Positions 1 to 6,800 of a DNA stretch of 11,864 nucleotides are shown piece after piece. The number at the start of each line of letters is the position of its first letter. The stretch's first letter is position 1. A model generated the notes under the pieces. The model was not told the DNA's origin, searched no databases, and saw only the letters and a program-made list of their open reading frames with translations. Origin of the DNA: Chrysochromulina tobinii (Eukaryota > Haptophyta > Prymnesiales > Chrysochromulinaceae); the NCBI GenBank assembly GCA_001275005.1, contig JWZX01001699.1, positions 1 through 11,864 on the forward strand. Reading direction: 5' to 3'. A program made the position numbers and the translations under genes.

Positions 1-2
1 TG

Positions 3-3000
3 CAGCAATCGGCGCATAGGCAAACGCCTTGGAGTGGCTCGGTGGAATGCCCCGGATGTGAGATGTACGGCCCGTCGCCGCAGACGGGTCCGGGGGGCTG
101 TGCACACTGTGGGCTGTGCGGCGTGTGCTGTGCCAAGCCCGGGCGCGCACAATGCACCAAGGCGCCCTCGACGTTGTCCCCGGAGCTCACCGGCGTCAGC
201 ACGCTGTGCGTGGGCGCGCGCGTGCGCGTCAAGCGGAGCGTGTCGAATCCAACCTACGGCTGGGGCAGCGTCACCCATGGCAAGGTAGGGATCGTCAAAC
301 GCGTCGATCCGGACGGCGACCTGAAGGTTGATTTTCCCGACCACTCCGGTTGGACGGGCAAAAGCTCCGAGATGGAGGTGGTCACCGCCAGCACGACGGT
401 GTCCACGGCGACCCAGGTGCGCATCCGTGTTCAGTCGGGCGACAGAGGGGCCAACTGTTCGGGCACGTACAATCTCATCCCAGGCCAGCTGCGAAATGGA
501 GGGCCATGCTACACGCGCGAGGGCGGCACCGGAGCCATTTACTATGACGGCACGTACTGGAAGATTTGCCAGGCAGGCATTGGCTCAGCAGAAAATGGCT
601 GGAATTTTTCACAGTGCGGCGTGTGCACGGCGGCGCCTCTGGGCAGCTGGGACGCTAACAAGCGCCAAATGAGTGAAACGACTCGCGACTATTCGAGTCT
701 CACCCTCGAGGCGCCCCCGGACACCGTCAAAGTGACACAGCATCAGCACATCCTCAAGTTTCACCGCCGTGATCGGGGTTACATCTGCGACGTGTGCAGG
801 AGCTCCTTCGGCGGGGGGGAACACAGCTACTACTGCAGCGACTGCGACTTTGACGCCTGCCACGCGTGCGCGTCCAGATTCTTCCCACAGCCATCCGCCG
901 TCGCGCTTCCCGTGGCAGTCGCCACCGGCTCTCGTCTACAGGTCGGGCAGAGCGTGCGTGTCGTGGGCGGTGCTTATCGAACGGGCGAAACGGGCACCCT
1001 CATCGAGGACGATGGCGATGACGATATGCCATACAAGGTCGAATTTTCGGACTCGAACACCTTCTGGTTGCATCTGGTTGATGTTGTTCCGGCGGGTCCT
1101 GCTGGTGGGGTCTCGGCTGTGGTGGGGATTATGGGGATGCTCAGTGAGTCGGACGTCCGCGCGCGCCTTGCGATTCCAGCGAGTGGCTTCAGCTTCAGCA
1201 GCTCTGGGCACCTTTGCTTTCCTAGTGGGCCAATATGGGTCGCATCGCCCTCTGCGCTGGCGGACAAAGTAGTCACCATCCGATTCCGTGTGACGGGCAA
1301 CAGTTCGTTCGACTTTGGGCTCGTGCCCAGACAGAAAGCGGAGCCAGATTACCTCTATCAGAGAGGGAAGTACGGCATTAACTCGACAGGCACGGGCGGC
1401 GGCGTGCTGCGACGCTTTGAGTGCTTCAACAAGCCCACAGAGCTGCACGTTGACAGTCAAGCGCGCCTCTTGCGCGTACGAGTCTTCACGGATGAGTCAT
1501 GGAGCTCAGTGAGCATTGAGGAGAAACAGACGATCGATGACGTCAAGGAGTGGTGCATTGCATTGGGCGGGTTCAACGGCACTAAGTACCAAATATTCAG
1601 CTGGGCGGAGAATGTGATGGCGCCCGATGGCACTGCGCTAACAAAGGCAGAGTGTCACGCTGGCCTCCGTGTCCGTACATTGGACAAGACTCGGTGGGAA
1701 GCTGCGTACAAAGCAGCAGGGATGGGATCGTTATCCTTTCATGGCGGAAGTGTGGGCACCGTCAAGACCGTAAACGACTCTGGAAATTGCATGGTTCTTT
1801 TGGATGACCAAGGCTCAACGCTATGGCTTATTCCCTGCGGAGCTCTAACACGGTGCACCGCTACGACGCCCGCTGCCAATCCGATTTCTCAGCTCGTCGA
1901 CAGTGCACGCAACTTTGCACGCCACTCAACCGTCCAGCTTGGGAGCTTGATCGGGGATATGGACGCAGCCTTGAGGGCGGCTGCCGAGAAGGCGGCCGCG
2001 GAAAAGAAAGCAGCCGACGAGAAGGCAGCAGCCGAGAAGGCAGCGGCCGAGAGAGCCGCAGCTGAGAAGGCAGCGGCCGAGAGAGCCGCAGCGGCGGCGG
2101 CGGCGGAGGCGGCGGCGCTTCGTCGTGAGTTGGAGGCCGTTCGTGCCGCCGCCGAGATGGCGGCGACTGAGGCCAAGGCGGCGGCCGGGAAGGCGGCAGT
2201 CGAGGCCAAGGCGGCAGCCGAGAAGGCGGCGGCCGATGCAAAGGCGGCGGCCGAGAAGGCCGCAGCTGAGAGGGTTGCAGCTGAGAGGGCGGAGAGCGCC
2301 AAGCCGGGGCCCGCTGCCGAGTTGGCCTTCGAGCCGGTTGCCCAGCTGCAACGTCTGCCGACAGCCTTTTCCCTCCTCTTTAAGCAGTGGGGGTGGGCGC
2401 TGCCAGCCGCGGGGTCGGCGCAGCCAGAGCGGGGCGCAGTACGCTCGCAACCGTCGGAGAGTTGGAATACCGAGGAATGCTTTGCAGTGCCAGATGTGAT
2501 CTCCGAGCAGATGACGCAGGTCGTTAAGAGCCGAGTGCTCGCGCTATTGCCAAAGGGCGTGCAGTTTCAGGACTTCTATCCCGAGGTGGTGATCTCGTAC
2601 GCGTCGGGTCGCCGTTCTGGGCGGGACTGCGACGGCGCTGGACCGGGCATGTATTATGCGGCGGGGATCCTCAAGATCCTCCATGAGCGCGGCGTGCGAT
2701 GCTTCAGCGGGCTGCACGTCCCACCGGGTACCGATTGGGAAGTCTTCATGCTGCGTCTCAACTCGAGACGTGCGCAAGCCAAGGTACTGATCGTCGTGTT
2801 GACCGCGGCACTCTTCGAGTCCAAGCCGTGTTTGAAAGAGATTAACGCGGCCATCAAGAAGGGTATCCCAGTACTACCCATCCGATTTGAGGATAAGGTA
2901 CCCGGCCACAAAGATCAGTGGGCGAGGTTTACGGACGAGGACTCGGAGCTCATGATATATCGTGTGCAGGAGCACCTCAGCAAGGTGAACTCCATCCCGC

Positions 3001-3140
3001 ACCCTGGCACAGTGCTCACAGTGCCCGATTCCATGAACACGATCGTGGATCTGGTCGATAAATACCTTGGGATTGAAAGAGCTCACATTTCCCCGGGCAT
3101 GCCGGGCAATCATGATCGTGACGATAGCTATGAGGCGTAG
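3..3140 (+). CDS. Multidomain TIR protein with KEG/HERC2-like and zinc-finger modules (5' partial)
   Basis: A single uninterrupted frame ends at TAG 3138-3140. The frame is open to the left edge, and the first in-frame ATG (63-65) lies inside a Cys cluster, so the start is probably upstream. Residues are numbered from codon 42-44. Seen: C3, C6, C20, C23, C26, C29, C30 and C38 (CxxC pairs); a segment at 55-114 with VRVKRSV..P.YGWG and DGDLKVDFP, resembling KEG and MIB/HERC2 repeats; a region at 124-192 with IYYDG and WKI; a DC1/ZZ-like finger at 236-277 (H236, C249, C252, C265, C268, C273, C276); an SH3-like segment at 298-349; a beta-rich region at about 370-520; a second, weaker KEG-like module at 537-603; an Ala/Glu/Lys coiled coil at 641-752; and a TIR domain at 845-1011. 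The TIR domain shows VVISYAS, GTDWEVF, VLIVVLT and a SKPC.KEI-like helix. E900 aligns with the catalytic Glu of NAD-cleaving TIR domains. Likely an intracellular signalling or innate-immune-type protein. TIR is secure, KEG and DC1 are probable, and the role is inferred. Confidence 0.85.
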   Translation, partial: QQSAHRQTPWSGSVECPGCEMYGPSPQTGPGGCAHCGLCGVCCAKPGRAQCTKAPSTLSPELTGVSTLCVGARVRVKRSVSNPTYGWGSVTHGKVGIVKRVDPDGDLKVDFPDHSGWTGKSSEMEVVTASTTVSTATQVRIRVQSGDRGANCSGTYNLIPGQLRNGGPCYTREGGTGAIYYDGTYWKICQAGIGSAENGWNFSQCGVCTAAPLGSWDANKRQMSETTRDYSSLTLEAPPDTVKVTQHQHILKFHRRDRGYICDVCRSSFGGGEHSYYCSDCDFDACHACASRFFPQPSAVALPVAVATGSRLQVGQSVRVVGGAYRTGETGTLIEDDGDDDMPYKVEFSDSNTFWLHLVDVVPAGPAGGVSAVVGIMGMLSESDVRARLAIPASGFSFSSSGHLCFPSGPIWVASPSALADKVVTIRFRVTGNSSFDFGLVPRQKAEPDYLYQRGKYGINSTGTGGGVLRRFECFNKPTELHVDSQARLLRVRVFTDESWSSVSIEEKQTIDDVKEWCIALGGFNGTKYQIFSWAENVMAPDGTALTKAECHAGLRVRTLDKTRWEAAYKAAGMGSLSFHGGSVGTVKTVNDSGNCMVLLDDQGSTLWLIPCGALTRCTATTPAANPISQLVDSARNFARHSTVQLGSLIGDMDAALRAAAEKAAAEKKAADEKAAAEKAAAERAAAEKAAAERAAAAAAAEAAALRRELEAVRAAAEMAATEAKAAAGKAAVEAKAAAEKAAADAKAAAEKAAAERVAAERAESAKPGPAAELAFEPVAQLQRLPTAFSLLFKQWGWALPAAGSAQPERGAVRSQPSESWNTEECFAVPDVISEQMTQVVKSRVLALLPKGVQFQDFYPEVVISYASGRRSGRDCDGAGPGMYYAAGILKILHERGVRCFSGLHVPPGTDWEVFMLRLNSRRAQAKVLIVVLTAALFESKPCLKEINAAIKKGIPVLPIRFEDKVPGHKDQWARFTDEDSELMIYRVQEHLSKVNSIPHPGTVLTVPDSMNTIVDLVDKYLGIERAHISPGMPGNHDRDDSYEA
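1962..2297 (+). repeat. Ala/Glu/Lys-rich coding repeat (predicted coiled coil)
   Basis: About 112 codons of AAEKAAAEK-type sequence, including KAAAEKAAAER and a pure-Ala stretch. At DNA level there is a 30-bp step repeat (2034-2063, then 2064-2093) and shorter units around GCGGCCGAGAAG. The heptad-compatible composition predicts a long helix or coiled coil between the sensor-like modules and the TIR domain. Such an element commonly allows self-association, which TIR enzymes need. The tract is also a likely site of length polymorphism. Confidence 0.8.
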
Positions 3141-3565
3141 GCAGTCCACCCTCGGACCTGTGTGTGAGCCGCTGAAGCGTAGGGGCATGCTTGGACGGTC
3201 TTGCCAGGTGGTGCGCGCCACCCCCACCCGCCTGAAAACGGGCGAGGGTCGACCCTGAGGGTGCCCGGCCTGTCCTCGGGGCTTTCTCGGGGCTTGCGAA
3301 GGGCTTGCGGCGTGTATCCGTTGCGAGAGGGCCCTGCTATGAAAGTGACCACCCAATTTCACCCAATCGATCATGCCGCGTCTCGTGTGTAGGCATGTCA
3401 ATGTGTGAGACGAAATCACATCCCGCCCGCAAAAGGCAAAAGCGGATAGAGTGGAAGCGATCTACAACTGCCGATTGACGTATTGTGGGATTGTCGATTG
3501 AGCATTGACGAAAGACACGTTCACATGTCCTGCCTCGTCGGAACATGTACGCTCCCATGGATCCG
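3141..3565. other. Intergenic: 3' flank of the TIR gene
   Basis: No supportable gene. It contains a perfect 10-bp palindrome GGGTCGACCC (3246-3255) about 105 bp after the stop and a direct repeat of CTCGGGGCTT (3275-3284 and 3286-3295). I see no clear AATAAA polyadenylation signal. The short frames on both strands show no recognisable protein. Confidence 0.5.
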
Positions 3566-3613
3566 TTTCACGACCGTTTCAGGTTTCACGACCGTATGTC
3601 CGTATCACGACCG
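3566..3613 (+). promoter_or_regulatory. Three phased TCACGACCG motifs upstream of a TATA box
   Basis: TCACGACCG occurs exactly at 3568-3576, 3586-3594 and 3605-3613, with start-to-start spacing of 18 and 19 bp. The first two copies are preceded by TT. The block ends 26 bp before TATATA. Regular spacing close to the start of a gene suggests an array of transcription-factor sites for the symporter gene. No factor can be named. Confidence 0.45.
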
Positions 3614-3639
3614 CCCACCGATTCGAATTAGAAATAGAC

Positions 3640-3645
3640 TATATA
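3640..3645 (+). promoter_or_regulatory. TATA box candidate for the symporter gene
   Basis: TATATA lies in a local A/T-rich pocket of otherwise GC-rich DNA, about 200 bp before the chosen start codon at 3844. Transcription would be expected to begin near 3670. An ATG at 3670 opens a 16-codon frame ending in TGA at 3718-3720, which would be a small upstream ORF if the transcript starts before it. A direct repeat TTCACAGAGG (3773-3782, 3796-3805) lies in the inferred 5' leader. Confidence 0.45.
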
Positions 3646-3815
3646 GAGGGATCACACACAGAGGCGTCGATGGTCGAATTGGCTGTCGTAAAAGCCTCCT
3701 CTCATTCACAAGTGATGTGAGAAGCGCTCGAGCGCCACAGCCAGCGCGCTGTGTGTGGGAAGGACCCCTTACTTCACAGAGGTGTCGTGTTAACGTTCAC
3801 AGAGGCTTGATTGAA

Positions 3816-3839
3816 CACGGAGTGGCCGGCCACTCCGTG
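3816..3839. promoter_or_regulatory. Perfect 24-bp palindrome just before the symporter start codon
   Basis: CACGGAGTGGCC is followed directly by its exact reverse complement, with no spacer and no mismatch. It ends 4 nt before ATG 3844. As RNA it could pair between molecules or form a near-loopless hairpin in the leader. As DNA it is a two-fold-symmetric site of a size suited to a dimeric regulator. The structure is seen directly and the function is inference. Confidence 0.6.
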
Positions 3840-3843
3840 CACG

Positions 3844-6800
3844 ATGCCTGCGTCGCTCCTGAGAGGGGTCGCACCGGCCGGCGTCGTAGTCGATCTTCAA
3901 CCTCGGCCCATGGTGCGGGCTGGAGCGGGTCAAACAACGTTCATCGGGCGAGTCAGATCGAGTCGTGAATTGCCCTGGCGCTTGACGCTCATCATTGCGT
4001 CTATCATTGGTAGGATGCCGCAGGCAGCACTTTCACAAGAGCCAATGATTCTGCACTGACACATCTTGCTGCTGATAACCTTTTTCCATGTGTTACCTCT
4101 GTATTGCGCACAGGGGGCATTTTCATCGAGCTTTACCTAGGCAACTACAACAGCTCGTGCAAGACGATCGGAAACGTGACCAACTGCTCGTGCCCTCCCA
4201 CTGGCGAGTGGAGCCAGATGTACTGGTACTCAGCAATCCTCATCGCCACAGCGCAGATGAGCTGGACTGTGCGCGAGTTCTACGAGGGCGTGGGCATGTC
4301 GCTTCAAGATGACGTGCAGTACTTCTTCTTTGGCCTCCTGCCCAAGGAGTCCGAGTTGCGCGCCCGACAGGAGGTCGGCTTCTGGACCTTGATGCCCTCC
4401 GCCATGATCTCGTGGATCTTCGCCAAGAGCATTCAGAACGCCGCCGTCTGGGGCGGCCGATTCGGGATCATGGGCGGCGTCGCGTATGCCGGCTGGTATG
4501 TGTCGTTCTGGACCGCCGGCCTGCATGCATGTGCTCACCACGGCGCCCTCTCCTCCCCATATAGGTATGTGTCGTTCTGGACCGCCGGCCTGGTCGGCTA
4601 CTACCTACGTACGCGCTCGGGCTTCGCATCCCTCCCCGCCGCCGTCGAACGGTGCTACGGTCCTACCGGTCTCTTATGCCTCAACCTCGCACTCCTCTTT
4701 CGTCTGTGGAATGAGGTGCGAGCCCCGGGGCTGGGCTGGGGCCCCACTTACCAATCCATGACCTTGTCCCACTCACTCAATCAATCCGAGGTGGCCTGGG
4801 CTGCTGCGACAGCCACCAGCTGCGCACACCACGCCACCCGGTACCGGTACGCGACCCTTCTAACCTGGACGCTCAACTGGACGCTCGAATCTCGGTCGAA
4901 TCTCGAATCTCGCTCGAATCTCGAATCTCGCTCGAATCTCGAATCTCGAATGGGCACGCGCAGATCTGGTCGAATGTGGACTGTGTGGCCGCGTTCTACA
5001 CAATGGAGCCGCGCAGCCGCGACTACTGGTGGGCCGCCATCTTCTCAGCGGCCGTGCCGGCGGTGTACACGTGCATGGGGGGCATGCGTGCCTCCCTCGT
5101 TACCGATGTGATGCAAGCCGTCATGGCAGTGGTCATGCTCGTCTACCTGCTCGGCGTGGGTACGGGCGTGCTCTCGTTCATTAGCGCGCAATCGAGTGGC
5201 ACCGCTCAAAACCTGTTCACGTGGGCTCCTAAAGGGGGCTACCAGTCGGCCGAGTCGGCGCTCGCGACGGCGTTGCTCCAGGGGTTCTTCTCGTATCCCT
5301 TCCACGACCCGGTGTGTGCACCGACCGCAGGATCTCCACCCGAGATCATCCCGAGATCACCCCGAGATCGTCCCGAGATCGCGTATGATCCCTCTTTTGG
5401 CCCCCCTGAGATCACACGAGATCACACGAGATCACACGAGATCACACGAGATCACCTCTTTTTGGCAGGTGCTCACCGACCGTACCTTCCTTTCCAAGCC
5501 GAGGGAGATGCTCCTCTCATTCTTCGTGGGCGGCGTCGTGTCGGCACGCTCGCGGCGACTCGAACCGCGGCACCATGCGCCCGAGACGGCGCCATCGTTG
5601 ACCCGGCGCCCAAGACGGCGCCATGGTTGAGCTGCTCTGAGCTGTCCTCAGTTGCACTGAGCTCATTACGCTCGGTGCCACGTCATACGCACAGGGCGTT
5701 TTCATCATTCTCTTCTCCTCCATAGGCATCCTGGGCGACTTTTTGGCCGCCCCACCTAACGGCATCGTCAACAAAGGCGACCCGGCCGGCGTCGCACGAA
5801 AACTGTGTGGCGTCACTTTCGGACTGATGAATATGATCGTACGCGAGCTCCAGCCCGCTCGTGATCGCAAATAGCACTGACTGCCGCCCGCCTATGGGCA
5901 CTCATCATCCACCTGAAGCCATCCCCCCTCTTCCACTCCCCTTCGCCCTCCCCCTGTTCTCTCGGAGTAGATGATGACGACCTCGCTCTCGACGATCGAC
6001 TCGACCTATATGTCAATTACTAAGGTCGTTTCTCTCGAGTTGTTCGGCTTCGCCACCAAGTGCCGCCCCCTCAGCCCGCGCGATGCCGCCGTCGGCCAGC
6101 ATAACATCCTCATCGGCCGCATCTCCATCATCCTCCTCGGCATCGCTGGCGTCGCATATCTCCACATGGATAACGCTGAAGTGATCCAGGCCACGACCGG
6201 TGCGTCGGCGCGCGCTTACCACGGCGCGTGCGAGGCGTTGCGGGCCCTCACTTGCTCATGATTGCCACTAATTGCCACTGATTGCCACTGATTGCCACTT
6301 ATTGCGGGCCCTCACATGCTCATGGTGTACTGCAGCCCTACCTTGCTCAAGCTCCCTTCTGCTCACTTCCCGTGCTGCGGCTCTTGCCGAGACTCCACGG
6401 GCGCCACTGATTGCCAATGATTGCCACGGATTGCTACTGATTGCCACTGATTGCCACTGAGTGCCACTGATTGCTACGCGAGTGGGCGCAGTCTCGGGCA
6501 CGATGGTCACGGGACTCGGCCCTCCCATACTTGCAATGCTCGTCTGGCGGTACAACTCGAAGCCTGGTGCCAATGATGGTTGGCGCCAGGCGCCCCTTGC
6601 GTTCCTCTTCTCGTTCGTGCCCGGCTGCGTGTTTGGCTCCGTCTATCTCATAGCCGGCTTCAAGCACCTGAAGCCCGTCCCATGGCGCAACACGACCACC
6701 ATTTACCGCAACCCCGAGCTCAATTTGCAGCTCGAGCAGTGGTCTATCCAAGTGGGCTCTCGAAAAGGACCGTACGACAGTTTCCTGGGCATTAACCTCT

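Larger units (their letters stand above)
5312..5468 (+). other. Symporter intron 4 (157 bp, GT-AG)
   Basis: The donor is CCCG|GTGTGTG and the acceptor is TTTTTGGCAG. Splicing joins PFHDP to VLTDRTF in phase 0. The first bases of the intron imitate the first bases of the next exon: CACCGACCG occurs at 5319-5327 and 5474-5482, each after a GTG. Confidence 0.85.
6200..6491 (+). other. Symporter intron 7 (292 bp, GT-AG)
   Basis: The donor is ACCG|GTGCGTC and the acceptor is GGGCGCAG. The phase-1 join gives QATTVSGTMVTGLGPP. It contains two 10-bp arrays and a 23-bp direct repeat. Confidence 0.85.

Noticed and set aside
1861-2450. Minus-strand Pro/Arg/Ala-rich frames opposite the coiled coil
   Set aside because: They are low-complexity complements of GC-rich Ala/Glu codons and lie inside a well-supported plus-strand TIR gene.
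4088-4312. ATG 4088 or TTG 4104 as the symporter start
   Set aside because: ATG 4088 is in the wrong frame and TTG is not a usual nuclear start. The strong acceptor at 4113 and the phase-matched exon 3844-4009 explain the 5' end better.
5339-5457. Regular repeats resembling a CRISPR array
   Set aside because: Units of 10-11 bp are directly abutting with no spacers, inside a spliceosomal intron of a eukaryotic-type gene.
5535-5543. GT donors (5535 or 5538) for intron 5
   Set aside because: Both keep frame but remove two or three residues from a helix segment, and their context fits the other donors less well than the GC at 5544. Kept only as alternatives.
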